Source: Planobispora rosea (GTDB lineage: Bacteria; Actinomycetota; Actinomycetes; Streptosporangiales; Streptosporangiaceae). From it: a stretch of 64,000 bases of DNA. Of the stretch, positions 25,242 to 35,739 are shown one piece after another. The position numbers and the translations under genes were made by a program. The stretch lies in the NCBI RefSeq assembly GCF_014648175.1, contig NZ_BMQP01000005.1, positions 227,217 to 291,216 of the forward strand. The letters are read 5' to 3'. Each line of letters opens with the position of its first letter. The first letter of the stretch is position 1. The notes under the pieces were generated by a model. The model saw only the letters and a list, made by a program, of their open reading frames with translations. It was not told the origin of the DNA and did not search any database.

Positions 25242-25271
25242 AAGGACCCCCGTGACGTCACGGGGGTCCTT
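25242..25271. terminator. Bidirectional terminator between sugar kinase and rbpA
   Basis: AAGGACCCCCGTGAC (25242-25256) is followed immediately by its exact complement to 25271, a perfect 15-bp inverted repeat. It lies between convergent genes and can serve both strands. Confidence 0.88.
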
Positions 25272-25331
25272 CCATGTCCGGGCGGATCGGCCCCGGGAGG
25301 GGGCCGGCCACAGCGGCCTTTAGTAGATCCT

Positions 25332-25679
25332 TTAGTAGATCGGGCGCGAGGAGGAGCGCAGCCGCTCCAGGGCCTCGGCCAGGATCTGGGCGCCGTCCTT
25401 GTCGCTGCGACGCTCCTTCACGTAGGCGAGGTGCGTCTTGTAGGGCTCGTTGCGCGGAGGCGCGGGCGGGTTGGCCTGGTCCTGACCGGCCGGGAGACCG
25501 CAGCGCGGGCAGTCCCAGAACTCGGGGACGGCCGCGTCGCTGGCGAAGCTGGGGCGCGTCTCATGCATGTTCGCGCACCAGAACGGGACCCTCACACGGG
25601 GAGCCGCCTCGCCACGCTCAGCCTCTCCCATCGGGCCGGCGCCGACGCGGCTGCCACGGATCGCGTTGCCACTACCCAC
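25332..25679 (-). CDS. rbpA: RNA polymerase-binding protein RbpA
   Basis: A 115-residue actinobacterial RNA polymerase and sigma factor-binding protein that stabilises open complexes with the principal sigma factor. The order is N-terminal tail (GNAIRGSRVGAGPMGE), core domain with Cys residues (VPFWCANMHE, WDCPRCGLP), basic linker and sigma-interaction domain (PYKTHLAYVKERRSD, then ILAEALERLR). The GTG start has GAGGAG upstream. Oddly, the twelve bases ATCTACTAAAGG around the stop are duplicated in tandem, giving a second in-frame TAA twelve bases later. It follows secG but behind a hairpin, so it has its own promoter. Confidence 0.95.
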   Translation of the reverse strand: MGSGNAIRGSRVGAGPMGEAERGEAAPRVRVPFWCANMHETRPSFASDAAVPEFWDCPRCGLPAGQDQANPPAPPRNEPYKTHLAYVKERRSDKDGAQILAEALERLRSSSRPIY

Positions 25680-25748
25680 GGATGAACTCCTCGCTCGATG
25701 GCCCCGCCGCTCGGGATACGGGGGGCTTAACCACTGTCACGCTTCCGG

Positions 25749-25767
25749 CGGGCCCGGATCGGGCCCG
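25749..25767 (-). terminator. Terminator of the gap-pgk-tpiA-secG operon
   Basis: CGGGCCCG, a three-base loop and CGGGCCCG form a perfect 8-bp hairpin starting nine bases beyond the secG stop on the minus strand. Confidence 0.7.
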
Positions 25768-25775
25768 GCGCTTGC

Positions 25776-26006
25776 CTAGGGCCTAAGGAGCAGTCCCAGG
25801 GCGATGATGCACACGAACCAGACCACCCCGGTGATGATGGTGAGCCGGTCAAGGTTGCGCTCCACCACGGAGGAACCACCGAACGACGACGAGAACCCGC
25901 CACCGAACAGATCCGACAGACCGCCGCCCTTGCCCTTGTGGAGCAGGACGAGCAAGATCATCAGCATGCTCGACAGGATGAGGGCGATGGAGATTCCGAT
26001 TGTCAC
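25776..26006 (-). CDS. secG: Preprotein translocase subunit SecG
   Basis: A 76-residue membrane protein of the SecYEG channel. Two helices, about residues 3-22 (IGISIALILSSMLMILLVLL) and 54-75, flank a Gly/Ser-rich loop with KGKGGGLSDLFGGG, the SecG hallmark. The GTG start at 26006 is the only one that places the first helix correctly. It ends the glycolytic gene string, the usual position in actinobacteria. Confidence 0.93.
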   Translation of the reverse strand: MTIGISIALILSSMLMILLVLLHKGKGGGLSDLFGGGFSSSFGGSSVVERNLDRLTIITGVVWFVCIIALGLLLRP

Positions 26007-26145
26007 CGTTGGACCTGTTTCCTTATTGCGCGCGACCCGCGTCCGGGGCGCGACCCCTTTTGTATGACGCCGTACGGCGTGACGATTCAAACTTGCTCTA
26101 AGAGGGTACGACCTGTTGTCAAGTCGTACCCTCCGAATGGCCCAG

Positions 26146-26931
26146 TCAGCCCGACATTTCGCCGAACCGGCAGATCTTGACGAACTCTCCCGGATCGAGG
26201 CTCGCGCCACCGACCAGGGCCCCGTCGACGTCCTCCTGGGCCATGATGCCGGAAATATTGTCCGACTTGACCGAGCCGCCGTAAAGGATGCGGACCTTGG
26301 CGGCCACCTCGCCGTCGTACAGCTCGGCGAGCCGGGCCCGCAGCGCCCCGCAGACCTCCTGCGCGTCGGCCGGGGTCGCCACCTCGCCGGTGCCGATCGC
26401 CCAGACCGGCTCGTAGGCCAGCACGATCGAGGCTACCTGCTCGGCGGGGATGTCGCGGAGCGCCCCGTCGAGCTGCGCGACGCTGTGCGCCACGTGACCG
26501 CCGGACCGACGGACCTCCAGGCCCTCCCCCACGCACAGGATCGGCGTGAGCGAGTTCCGGTGGGCGGCCTTCACCTTCGCGTTGACCAGCGCGTCGTCCT
26601 CGCGGTGGTACTGCCGCCGCTCGGAGTGGCCGATCACGACGAAGGTGCACCCGAGCTTGGCGAGCATGGCGCCGGAGATCTCCCCGGTGTACGCGCCGCC
26701 GTCGAAGGGCGACAGGTCCTGCGCGCCGTACACGATCCGCAGCCTGTCGCCGTCCACCAGCGTCTGCACGCTGCGCAGGTCGGTGTACGGCGGCAGCACG
26801 GCGACCTCGACCTTGTCGAAGTCCTTGTCGTTCAGCCCGAAGGCCAGCTTCTGGACGGTGGCGATGGCCTCCAGGTGATTGAGGTTCATCTTCCAGTTGC
26901 CGGCGATGAGGGGTTTGCGCCCTGCGGTCAT
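26146..26931 (-). CDS. tpiA: Triosephosphate isomerase
   Basis: A 261-residue TIM-barrel enzyme interconverting dihydroxyacetone phosphate and glyceraldehyde 3-phosphate. Catalytic residues are visible: Lys in AGNWKMN at about residue 13, His in IGHSERR at about 100, Glu in [11 protein letters not shown] at about 172, and the phosphate-binding YGGSVKSDN near 220. It begins three bases after the pgk stop, so it is translationally linked to it. Confidence 0.97.
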   Translation of the reverse strand: MTAGRKPLIAGNWKMNLNHLEAIATVQKLAFGLNDKDFDKVEVAVLPPYTDLRSVQTLVDGDRLRIVYGAQDLSPFDGGAYTGEISGAMLAKLGCTFVVIGHSERRQYHREDDALVNAKVKAAHRNSLTPILCVGEGLEVRRSGGHVAHSVAQLDGALRDIPAEQVASIVLAYEPVWAIGTGEVATPADAQEVCGALRARLAELYDGEVAAKVRILYGGSVKSDNISGIMAQEDVDGALVGGASLDPGEFVKICRFGEMSG

Positions 26932-26934
26932 CTG

Positions 26935-28121
26935 CTATCCCTCCAGCGCGGCGAGTCCGGGCAGGGTCTTGCCCTCCAGGTATTCGAGGCTGGCCCCGCC
27001 ACCGGTGGAGATGTGCGAGAACCCGTCCTCGGGCAGGCCGAGGCGGCGCACGGCCGCGGCCGAGTCGCCACCGCCGACGACGGTGAACGCCTGCGCCCGG
27101 ACCAACGCCTCGGCGACCGCGCGGGTTCCCCCGGAGAACGCCTCGAACTCGAAGACGCCCATCGGGCCGTTCCAGAACACGGTCTTGGCGTCGGCCAGCT
27201 TGCCCGCGAACAGCTCGCGGCTGCGCGGGCCGATGTCCAGCCCCTGCCGGTCGGCCGGGATCGCGGTGGCGTCGACCACCTCGTACTCGGCGTCCTCGGC
27301 GAACTCGACGGCCGCCAGCACGTCGACGGGGAGGACGAGCTCCACGCCGCGCTCGTCGGCCTCACGCAGGAAGCCGCGCACCTGGTCGAGCTGGTCCTCC
27401 TGGAGCAGCGACTGACCCACCTCGAAGCCCTGGGCCTTCAGGAAGGTGTAGGCCATGCCGCCGCCGATGAGCAGCCGGTCGACCTTGGTGAGCAGGTTGG
27501 CGATGACGCCGAGCTTGTCGGAGACCTTCGCGCCGCCGAGCACCACGGCGTACGGCCGGGCGGGGTCCTCGGTCAGGCGCCTGAGCACCTCGACTTCGGT
27601 GACGACCAGCCCGCCCGCCGCGTGCGGCAGGATCCTCGGCACGTCGTAGACGCTGGCGTGCCTGCGGTGCACCGCGCCGAAGCCGTCGCCGACGTACAGC
27701 TCGGCGAGGCCGGCCAGCTTCTGGGCGAACTCCCCGCGCAGGGCGTCGTCCTTGGACTCCTCGCCCGCCTCGAAGCGCAGGTTCTCCAGCAGGGCCACCT
27801 GGCCCTCGCCCAGGCCCGCCACGACGGACCGGGCCGACTCACCGACCACGTCGCCCGCGAAGGCCACATCGGCCTCCAGGAGCTCGCTCAGCCGGCGCGC
27901 CACCGGGGCCAGGGAGTACTTCGGGTTCACCGAGCCCTTCGGGCGGCCCAGGTGGGCGCAGACGATCACCTTGGCGCCGCGGCCGGCCAGGTCCCTGATG
28001 GTCGGCAGCGAGGCGCGGATGCGGCCGTCGTCGGTGATGACGTCCCCCTCCAGGGGGACGTTGAGGTCGGCGCGCACGAGCACGCGCCGGCCCTTCACGT
28101 CGAGCTGGGACAGGTCCTTCA

Positions 28122-28122
<1 letters not shown>
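26935..28122 (-). CDS. pgk: Phosphoglycerate kinase
   Basis: A 395-residue two-domain kinase making ATP from 1,3-bisphosphoglycerate. Signature [15 protein letters not shown] lies at the N-terminus, substrate-binding AHLGRPKG at about 60, and C-terminal nucleotide sites include [22 protein letters not shown] and [14 protein letters not shown]. Its ATG overlaps the gap stop by one base (TGATG), and it has little ribosome site of its own, so it relies on coupling. Confidence 0.97.
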
Positions 28123-29192
<1,070 letters not shown>

Positions 29193-29217
29193 TCATCACG
29201 AACCCTAGCGGAACCCG

Positions 29218-29233
29218 ATTGGTTTAGACCATT
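29218..29233. promoter_or_regulatory. DasR/GntR-like palindrome upstream of gap
   Basis: ATTGGTTTAGACCATT matches the DasR site pattern ACTGGTCTAGACCACT, from family knowledge, at 13 of 16 positions. It overlaps a second inverted repeat, GACCA-TTGG-TGGTC, at 29227-29240. It lies about 90 bp before the gap start and 154 bp before the divergent membrane protein gene. A GntR-family regulator is the likely binder; no such gene is in the window. Confidence 0.5.
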
Positions 29234-29386
29234 GGTGGTCCCCCCTTGGCCCGGGCCCGCATTTCGCATGAATTCCGGGCCCTTACCGGACTTTTCCAGT
29301 AGAGTCCCGCACTCGTCATAACCGTGCGGCGATCGCCGGACAGTGCCGATCGCCGCACGGACCCCTCAACCGCACAGAAAGCCGCG

Positions 29387-29899
29387 ATGACAGACATGAC
29401 CCCCCAACCCCGTAGCGGCCTGGTACCCGGCATCGTCGTCGGGCTCCTCGCCGCCGTCCTGGGCGCCGCCGCCTACGGCGCGTTCATCACCGTCACCGAG
29501 CTCGAACTGGGCCTCGTCGCCGTCGGCGTCGGCGTCCTGGTCGGCCTGGCCATGATGGCCGTCAAGCCGACCAGCCCGGTGCTGCCCGCGCTGGCCGCCC
29601 TGTTCTCCCTCGCCGGAGCCGCCCTGGGGACCTTCCTCGGCGGCGTCGGCCTGGTGGTGAAGGCCGCCGGTGACACCGTCTCCTACGGCCAGGCTGTGAG
29701 CCTGGTCGCCGAGGTCTTCCCCGAGGCCATTCAGGAGGACCCCAAGACCCTGTTGTTCTGGGTGATCGCCGCCGCCGCCGGCTTCGCCTTCGTGAACAAG
29801 CGCGTCAAGGCCGCCCGCGAGGCCCTGGCCTCCGCCTCCTTCCCGCAGCAGGAGAGCGGGCAGCCGGTGGACAACTTCAAGCCCAACAGCCAGGGCTGA
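29387..29899 (+). CDS. Small hydrophobic membrane protein
   Basis: A 170-residue protein with four predicted membrane helices: LVPGIVVGLLAAVLGAAAYG, LGLVAVGVGVLVGLAMMAV, VLPALAALFSLAGAALGTFLG and, near the end, LLFWVIAAAAGFAFV, then a short charged tail. No catalytic motif is seen and the family is not recognised. The ATG at 29387 is chosen because an upstream start would add a charged, non-conserved leader. It is divergent from gap and convergent with whiA. Confidence 0.72.
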   Translation: MTDMTPQPRSGLVPGIVVGLLAAVLGAAAYGAFITVTELELGLVAVGVGVLVGLAMMAVKPTSPVLPALAALFSLAGAALGTFLGGVGLVVKAAGDTVSYGQAVSLVAEVFPEAIQEDPKTLLFWVIAAAAGFAFVNKRVKAAREALASASFPQQESGQPVDNFKPNSQG

Positions 29900-29918
29900 G
29901 CGGTACGGCAGCCGCCGG

Positions 29919-29959
29919 CGGCCGGGCCCGGCCGACTCCGTCTCCGCCGGGCCCGGCCG
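29919..29959. terminator. GC-rich palindromes between convergent genes
   Basis: CGGCCGGGCCCGGCCG (29919-29934) is self-complementary and nearly repeated at 29947-29959. Either copy can fold into a hairpin, so this probably ends both the membrane protein and whiA transcripts. Confidence 0.5.
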
Positions 29960-29995
29960 CGGCCTGCGGCATACGGGCGGCGGCCCGGTCACCGT

Positions 29996-30976
29996 CTACG
30001 AGGTGAGCATGTCCACCGTGAGGTTGGCCTCGGTGTTGGGGATGCCGATGTCCTGGGCGCGCTTGTCGGCCATGGCCAGCAGGCGGCGGATGCGCCCGGC
30101 GATGGCGTCCTTGGTCAGCGGCGGGTCGGCGAGCTGGCCGAGCTCCTCCAGCGAGGCCTGCTTGTGCTCCACCCGGAGCCGTCCGGCGATCACCAGGTGC
30201 TCGGGGGCGTCGTCGCCGAGGATCTCCAGGGCGCGCTGGACCCGGGCTCCGGCGGCGACCGCGGCGCGGGCCGAGCGGCGGAGGTTGGCGTCGTCGAAGT
30301 TGGCCAGGCGGTTGGCCGTGGCGCGCACCTCGCGGCGCATGCGGCGCTCCTCCCAGGCCAGCACGCTGTCGTGGGCGCCCAGCCGGGTCAGCAGCGCGCT
30401 GATCGCGTCGCCGTCGCGGACCACGACCCGGTCGACGCCGCGCACCTCGCGGGCCTTGGCGTGGATCTTCAGGCGCCGGGCGGACCCGACGAGCGCGAGC
30501 GCCGCCTCCGGCCCCGGGCAGGTGATCTCCAGCGACATGGACCGGCCGGGCTCGGTCAGGGAGCCGTGCGCCAGGAACGCGCCCCGCCAGGCGGCCTCGG
30601 CGTCGCAGGTCGCGCCCGCGACCACCTGACGCGGCAGGCCCCGGACCGGGCGGCCGTGGTTGTCGATCAGGCCGGTCTGGCGTGCCAGGGCCTCCCCGTC
30701 GCGGTAGACCCGCACCAGGTAGCGGGAGCCCTTGCGCAGCCCCGCCGGAGCCAGGACCAGCACCTCGGCCCGGTGCCCGAACACCTCGCCGATGTCCTTG
30801 ATGAGCCGGCGGGCCGTGACGTTGGTGTCCAGCTCCGCCTCGATCACGATCCGCCCGCCCACGAGGTGCAGTCCGCTCGCGAACCGCAGCAGCGTCGAGA
30901 CCTCGGCCTTACGGCAGCAGGGCTTGAGGACCGGGAGCCTGCTCAGCTCGTCCTTCACCACACCTGTCATCGCCAT
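29996..30976 (-). CDS. whiA: DNA-binding sporulation regulator WhiA
   Basis: A 326-residue WhiA, the LAGLIDADG-homing-endonuclease-derived regulator. It starts [21 protein letters not shown], has the LAGLIDADG-like body ([37 protein letters not shown]) and a C-terminal helix-turn-helix ([22 protein letters not shown], split by a turn). In Streptomyces it acts with WhiB to trigger sporulation septation and promotes ftsZ, ftsW and ftsK expression. It is third in the rapZ-yvcK-whiA string, with 92 bp before it. Confidence 0.96.
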   Translation of the reverse strand: MAMTGVVKDELSRLPVLKPCCRKAEVSTLLRFASGLHLVGGRIVIEAELDTNVTARRLIKDIGEVFGHRAEVLVLAPAGLRKGSRYLVRVYRDGEALARQTGLIDNHGRPVRGLPRQVVAGATCDAEAAWRGAFLAHGSLTEPGRSMSLEITCPGPEAALALVGSARRLKIHAKAREVRGVDRVVVRDGDAISALLTRLGAHDSVLAWEERRMRREVRATANRLANFDDANLRRSARAAVAAGARVQRALEILGDDAPEHLVIAGRLRVEHKQASLEELGQLADPPLTKDAIAGRIRRLLAMADKRAQDIGIPNTEANLTVDMLTS

Positions 30977-31068
30977 GCGCGTTCGTCCTCCCCCATGTGA
31001 ACCCCTGCGGCCCGGGATACACCAGGCTCACAGAAGTTTCTCGCACTCGCGAGCCGCACCGGCCAGGA

Positions 31069-32079
31069 TCACCGCTTCTCGTGGAAAATCTCGTTCAGGA
31101 CCGAGGCAAGACGTCGTGGATCGTGCCTCGGAGAGCCGTCCGGGACCGCGACGTCGGCCAGGACGAGCCTGCCTCCCATCCCGGTCACGGCCTTCTCCAG
31201 CCCGTCGGGATCGTCGACCACGCCGGTGTCGGCCAGCACGACGTCGATCTCCAGGCCGGGCGCGTGCCGGCACAGCACCTCCAGGTGCTGCTGGGGGGAG
31301 AAGTCGTCGGTCTCCCCCGCCTGGGGTGCCAGGTTCAGCGTGACCAGGCGCCGGGCGCGGGTGGTGTGCAGGGCCTCGGCGAGCTGGGGCACCTTCAGGT
31401 GCGGCAGCACGCTGGTGAACCACGACCCGGGGCCGAAGACGACCCACTCGGCGTCCAGGACCGCCCGGACCGCCTCGGGACAGGCCGGGGGGTCCTCGGG
31501 AACGAGCGAGATGGCCTGGACCCGGCCGGGGGTGAGGGCGCAGGCCACCTGGCCGCGCACCGTGCTCACCTCGCCGTCCAGCTCGACCTCGGCGGCGATG
31601 TCGAGCGGGACCGAGGACATCGGCAGCACCCGGCCGTGCGCGCCGAGCAGCCGTCCCAGCCAGTCGAGCCCGGCGACGGTGTCGCCGAGCTTCTCCCACA
31701 GCGCCACGATGAGCAGGTTGCCGACCGCGTGGCCGTGCAGCTCACCCTCGCTGAGGAAGCGGTGCTGGACGACCTCGCTCCAGGTCCTCCCCCACTCGTC
31801 GTCACCGCACAGCGCGGCCAGCGCCATGCGCAGGTCGCCGGGGGGCACCACGCCCAGCTCGCGGCGGAGCCGGCCGCTCGACCCCCCGTCGTCGGCCACG
31901 GTGACCACCGCCGTCAGCTCGCCGGTGACCCGGCGCAGCGCGGACAGCGAGGCGTACAGCCCGTGCCCGCCGCCGAGCGCGACGACCCTGGGCCCCTCGC
32001 CCGGCCGCGGTGAACCGCCGCGGACGGCCGTCCCCCCGCTCTTCGCGCCACCCACTCCCGCGTTCGCCGCCCCGCTCAC
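31069..32079 (-). CDS. yvcK: YvcK/CofD-like protein (gluconeogenesis factor)
   Basis: A 336-residue CofD-fold protein. The nucleotide-binding start VVALGGGHGLYASLSALRRV is at about residue 32, followed by VTVADDGGSSGRLRRELG at about 59. In Bacillus and Listeria, YvcK binds UDP-GlcNAc and adjusts peptidoglycan precursor supply and growth on gluconeogenic carbon. The GTG start overlaps the rapZ stop by four bases. The first 30 residues are a Gly/Ala-rich leader not usual in the family, so a later start is possible, though no better one is seen. Confidence 0.93.
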   Translation of the reverse strand: MSGAANAGVGGAKSGGTAVRGGSPRPGEGPRVVALGGGHGLYASLSALRRVTGELTAVVTVADDGGSSGRLRRELGVVPPGDLRMALAALCGDDEWGRTWSEVVQHRFLSEGELHGHAVGNLLIVALWEKLGDTVAGLDWLGRLLGAHGRVLPMSSVPLDIAAEVELDGEVSTVRGQVACALTPGRVQAISLVPEDPPACPEAVRAVLDAEWVVFGPGSWFTSVLPHLKVPQLAEALHTTRARRLVTLNLAPQAGETDDFSPQQHLEVLCRHAPGLEIDVVLADTGVVDDPDGLEKAVTGMGGRLVLADVAVPDGSPRHDPRRLASVLNEIFHEKR

Positions 32080-32948
32080 TCCCTGCCCACATCCCGATGG
32101 CTGACCTGCACGTCCATGCCGCCCCGGTCGCGCAGGCGGGCGGCGATCTGCTCGGCCATGGCCACGCTGCGGTGCTTGCCTCCCGTGCAGCCGACGGCGA
32201 GCGTGGCGTATCCCTTGCCCTCCCGGGTGTATCCGGCGGCGATGATGCCGAGCACCTCCTCATAGGCGTCGAGGAGCTCCTTGGCGCCCGTCTGGTTGAG
32301 GACGTAGTCGCGCACGGGGGCGTCGAGCCCGTTCATCGGACGCAGCTCCGGGACCCAGTGCGGGTTGGGCAGGAACCGGCAGTCGACGACCAGATCGGCA
32401 TCGACCGGCAGACCGTACTTGAAACCGAAGGAGACCACGTTGACCCGCAGGCCCGGGCGGTTCTCCCCGCCGAAGAAGGCGACGATCTTGCCGCGGAGCT
32501 CGTGGACGTTCAGGTTCGAGGTGTCGATGACCAGATCGGCGTTGGCCCGGACCTCGCGCAGGATGCCGCGCTCACGGGCGATGCCGTCGACCAGGCGGCC
32601 GTCCCCCTGCAGCGGGTGGGGCCGCCGGACGTTCTCGAACCTGCGGACCAGTTCCTCGTCGCTGGCCTCCAGGAACACCACCCGTACGGCGACGCCGCGC
32701 CCGTCCAGCTCCTCGATCGCGGCGTTGAGGTCGGTGGTGAAGGCCAGGCTGCGCACATCGACCACCGCGGCCACCTTGTCGGCGGCGAGCTTGACCCGGC
32801 CGGCCTCCTCGGCCATCGCGAACAGCAGCCCCGGCGGCAGGTTGTCGATGACGAACCAGCCCAGATCCTCCAGGGCCTTGGCCGCCGTGCTCCGCCCCGC
32901 ACCGGACATACCGGTGACGACGACGAACGCGGGCTCCCTCTCACTCAC
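32076..32948 (-). CDS. rapZ: RapZ family nucleotide-binding protein (RNase adapter)
   Basis: A 290-residue P-loop protein with Walker A GMSGAGRSTAAKALEDLG at about residue 13, FVIDNLPP at about 32, RRPHPLQG at about 107, and the C-terminal VGCTGGKHRSVAMAEQIAARL. In E. coli RapZ binds GlmZ RNA and directs RNase E; in actinobacteria its role is not known, but the rapZ-yvcK-whiA order is strictly kept. The upstream gap to uvrC holds a degenerate CGCTCGCTC repeat. Confidence 0.95.
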   Translation of the reverse strand: MSEREPAFVVVTGMSGAGRSTAAKALEDLGWFVIDNLPPGLLFAMAEEAGRVKLAADKVAAVVDVRSLAFTTDLNAAIEELDGRGVAVRVVFLEASDEELVRRFENVRRPHPLQGDGRLVDGIARERGILREVRANADLVIDTSNLNVHELRGKIVAFFGGENRPGLRVNVVSFGFKYGLPVDADLVVDCRFLPNPHWVPELRPMNGLDAPVRDYVLNQTGAKELLDAYEEVLGIIAAGYTREGKGYATLAVGCTGGKHRSVAMAEQIAARLRDRGGMDVQVSHRDVGRE

Positions 32949-33012
32949 GCCGCCTCCTCCGTCGGCCGCGTTCGCGACACTGCTGTGCCCATGGCTCGCT
33001 CGCTCCGCTCGC

Positions 33013-34974
33013 TCACGCTGGGTTCTCCCCCTTCAACGCCGACACGATCGTCTCGGCCGTTGCGGGGCCGATCCCGGGAACCTGGCATATCTCGGCCGCG
33101 GTCGCCTCGCGCAGCCGCTTCACCGATCCGAAATGCTTGATCAGAGCCTGCCTCCGGGCCGGACCGAGCCCGGGCACGTCGTCCAGGGCACTCTCCCGCA
33201 CGCTCTTGGAGCGTTTGGAACGATGGTAGGCGATCGCGAAGCGATGCGCTTCGTCACGGACCCGCTGCAGGAGGTAAAGGGCCTCGCTGGAGCGGGGAAG
33301 GATGACCGGGAGGTCCTCACCGGGCAGCCACACCTCCTCCAGCCGCTTGGCCAGCCCGCAGACCGCGACGTCGTCCACTCCCAGCTCGTCCAGGGCCCGC
33401 TGGGCGGCCGCCGCCTGGGCCGGGCCGCCGTCCACGACGATCAGCTGGGGTGAGTAGGCGAACTTGCGCGGCCGTCCCGTCTCCGGATCGATGCCCGGCC
33501 CGGTGGATCCCGGAGCCCCCTCCCCCTCCCCCGCCTCCGCGCCGAGCTCCGCGAGCTCTCCGGTGGCCACGCGCTCCTCCAGGTGACGCTTGAACCGGCG
33601 GGAGATCACCTCGTGGATGGACGCGACGTCGCCCTCGGTGGAGCGGATGGAGAACCTGCGGTACTCGCTCTTGCGGGCCAGGCCGTCCTCGAACACCACC
33701 ATCGACGCCACCACGTTGGTGCCCTGCAGGTGGGAGACGTCGTAGCACTCGATGCGCAGCGGCGCCCGGTCCAGATCCAGCGCGTCGGCGAGCTCCTGCA
33801 GCGCCTTGCTCCTGGAGGTCAGGTCACTGGACCGCTTGAGCTTGTGCTGGGCCAGGGATTCCTTGGCGTTGCGCTCGACGGTCTCCATCAGCGATCGTTT
33901 GTCGCCCCGCTGCGGCACGCGGATCTCCACCCGCGCCCCGCGCTGCTCGCCGAGAAGCTCGGCGACGGCGCCCGCGTCGGGCGGGAGCACCGGCACCAGC
34001 ACCTCCCTGGGCAGCGTCTCGGGGGCGGCCTCGCCGTACATCTGCAGCAGGAAGTGCTCGACCAGCGCGGCGGGGCCGGCCTCCTCGACCTTGTCGACCA
34101 CCCAGCCCTGCTGGCCGCGGATCCGCCCGCCGCGCACGTAGAACACCTGGACGGCCGCCTCCAGGGCGTCCTCGGCCAGCGCGATCACGTCGCAGTCGGT
34201 GTTGTCGCCCAGCACCACGGCCTGCTTCTCCAGCGCCCGCCGCAGCGCCTCGACGTCGTCGCGGAGCCGGGCCGCCCGCTCGTACTCCTGCTCGGCGGCG
34301 GCCTGGCGCATCTCGCCCTCCAGCCGCTTGATGAACCGGCCGGTGTTGCCCGCCATGAAGTCGCAGAAGTCCTCGGCGAGCGCGCGGTGCTCGGCCGCGG
34401 TGACGCGGGAGACGCACGGCGCCGAGCACTTGTCGATGTAACCCAGCAGGCAGGGCCGCCCGATCTGCGCGGCCCGCCGGAACACCCCGGCCGAGCAGCT
34501 CCTGATCGGGAACACCCGCAGCAGCAGGTCGACGGTCTCCCTGATCGCCCAGGCGTGCGAGTAGGGGCCGAAGTAGCGGGTGCCCTCGCGCTTGGCGCCG
34601 CGCAGCACCTGCACGCGGGGGAACTCCTCGCCCATGGTGACCGCGAGGTAGGGATACGACTTGTCGTCGCGGTACTTGACGTTGAACCGCGGGTCGTACT
34701 CCTTGATCCAGGAGTATTCGAGCTGGAGCGCCTCGACCTCGGTGCCGACGACCGTCCAGTCGACGGCAACGGCGGTCGTGAGCATGGTCTGGGTGCGCGG
34801 GTGCAGCCCCGCGAAGTCGGCGAAGTAGGAGTTGAGCCGCTGGCGCAGGCTCTTGGCCTTGCCGACATAGATGACCCGGCCCTCGGGGTCCTTGAACCGG
34901 TAGACGCCGGGAGACTCGGGGATCGACCCCGGACTCGGCCGGAAGCTCGCCGGGCCGCCTGCAGATCTCGCCAC
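33013..34974 (-). CDS. uvrC: Excinuclease ABC subunit UvrC
   Basis: A 653-residue dual-incision nuclease of nucleotide excision repair. The GIY-YIG domain is at about 15-95 ([21 protein letters not shown]), the Cys-rich region at about 150-185, the UVR helix pair at about 205-240, the RNase H-like C-terminal nuclease at about 385-560 ([20 protein letters not shown]), and a helix-hairpin-helix pair at the end ([29 protein letters not shown]). It works with UvrA encoded 1.3 kb away. Confidence 0.97.
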   Translation of the reverse strand: MARSAGGPASFRPSPGSIPESPGVYRFKDPEGRVIYVGKAKSLRQRLNSYFADFAGLHPRTQTMLTTAVAVDWTVVGTEVEALQLEYSWIKEYDPRFNVKYRDDKSYPYLAVTMGEEFPRVQVLRGAKREGTRYFGPYSHAWAIRETVDLLLRVFPIRSCSAGVFRRAAQIGRPCLLGYIDKCSAPCVSRVTAAEHRALAEDFCDFMAGNTGRFIKRLEGEMRQAAAEQEYERAARLRDDVEALRRALEKQAVVLGDNTDCDVIALAEDALEAAVQVFYVRGGRIRGQQGWVVDKVEEAGPAALVEHFLLQMYGEAAPETLPREVLVPVLPPDAGAVAELLGEQRGARVEIRVPQRGDKRSLMETVERNAKESLAQHKLKRSSDLTSRSKALQELADALDLDRAPLRIECYDVSHLQGTNVVASMVVFEDGLARKSEYRRFSIRSTEGDVASIHEVISRRFKRHLEERVATGELAELGAEAGEGEGAPGSTGPGIDPETGRPRKFAYSPQLIVVDGGPAQAAAAQRALDELGVDDVAVCGLAKRLEEVWLPGEDLPVILPRSSEALYLLQRVRDEAHRFAIAYHRSKRSKSVRESALDDVPGLGPARRQALIKHFGSVKRLREATAAEICQVPGIGPATAETIVSALKGENPA

Positions 34975-35036
34975 GGAAGAAGCCTATCGGCCTTCGCCGA
35001 CAGTATCCCGGCCCGTGTTCGCGCTCCCCGGCCCCC

Positions 35037-35081
35037 GGACGCCGTGCCGCCGGGAGCCCTCGCCCCGGCGGTACGGCGTCC
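35037..35081 (-). terminator. Terminator after the first Rieske lipoprotein gene
   Basis: GGACGCCGTGCCGCCGGG (35037-35054) pairs with CCCGGCGGTACGGCGTCC (35064-35081) with one mismatch in 18. It begins eight bases past the minus-strand stop. Confidence 0.82.
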
Positions 35082-35088
35082 GCGGCGA

Positions 35089-35556
35089 TCAGGCCAGGGT
35101 GATCGACTCGCCGTCGACCTTGATGGTCTTCTCCGGGAGGGGCTTCTTGGCCGGGCCGTCGGTGACGGACCCGTCGGCGATGCTGAACTTGCTGCCGTGG
35201 CAGGGGCAGTTGATGGTGCCGCCCTCGACCGCGTCGACGTCGCATCCCTGGTGGGTGCAGACGGAGCTGAAGCACTTGAACTCCCCCGCCGTCGGCTGGG
35301 TCACCACGACCTTCTCGGCCTTGAAGACCTTGCCGCCGCCCTCGGGGATGTCACCGGTCTTGGCCAGGGCGTTGGCCGCGGAGTCCCCGCTGCCGGACCC
35401 CGAGGCGGTCTCGGGCGCGGACGAGGGGGCGGGCTCGGCGGAGGTCGTCTCCTCCGCGGCCGGCTGGCCGTACCCCGAGCAGGCCGTCAGCGCGGCGGCG
35501 AGCCCCACACCGCCCGCACCGAGCATCACCGCACGCCGTGTCGTCGTCTCTGACAT
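35089..35556 (-). CDS. Rieske 2Fe-2S lipoprotein (copy 1)
   Basis: A 155-residue exported iron-sulfur protein. The N-terminus carries twin arginines (TTRRAVMLGAGG) and a lipobox (LTAC), indicating Tat export and lipid anchoring. A Ser/Ala/Glu-rich linker covers about 30-65. The Rieske ligand boxes are CTHQGC at about 100 and CPCHGS at about 117, and the disulfide cysteines usual in bc1 Rieske are not all present. GGGAGG precedes the ATG. It is probably an electron carrier at the outer face of the membrane; the partner is unknown. Closely related to the next gene upstream. Confidence 0.9.
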   Translation of the reverse strand: MSETTTRRAVMLGAGGVGLAAALTACSGYGQPAAEETTSAEPAPSSAPETASGSGSGDSAANALAKTGDIPEGGGKVFKAEKVVVTQPTAGEFKCFSSVCTHQGCDVDAVEGGTINCPCHGSKFSIADGSVTDGPAKKPLPEKTIKVDGESITLA

Positions 35557-35739
35557 GGTCACCCTCCCAGGAGCCTCTTTCTGTTCGGTACGGCTCGCGT
35601 CCCGATGACGGTTCAGCATGCCGCACCGAGCGTCAGGAGACTGTGAAGATTTACACCCTCGGCTCATTCGTGTCCGGCTTTTAAGTAGTCCTAGGTTATG
35701 CCCTAGAAACTCCCTTAATGCCCGACTTTTCCTGACCCC

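Noticed and set aside
25680..25775. A SigR-type promoter before rbpA, as known in Streptomyces
   Set aside because: GGAA and GTT elements are present on the minus strand but only about 11 bases apart instead of 18-19.
32949..33012. The CGCTCGCTC-rich stretch between rapZ and uvrC as a mobile or REP element
   Set aside because: It is too short and degenerate to support an element; only simple sequence is visible.
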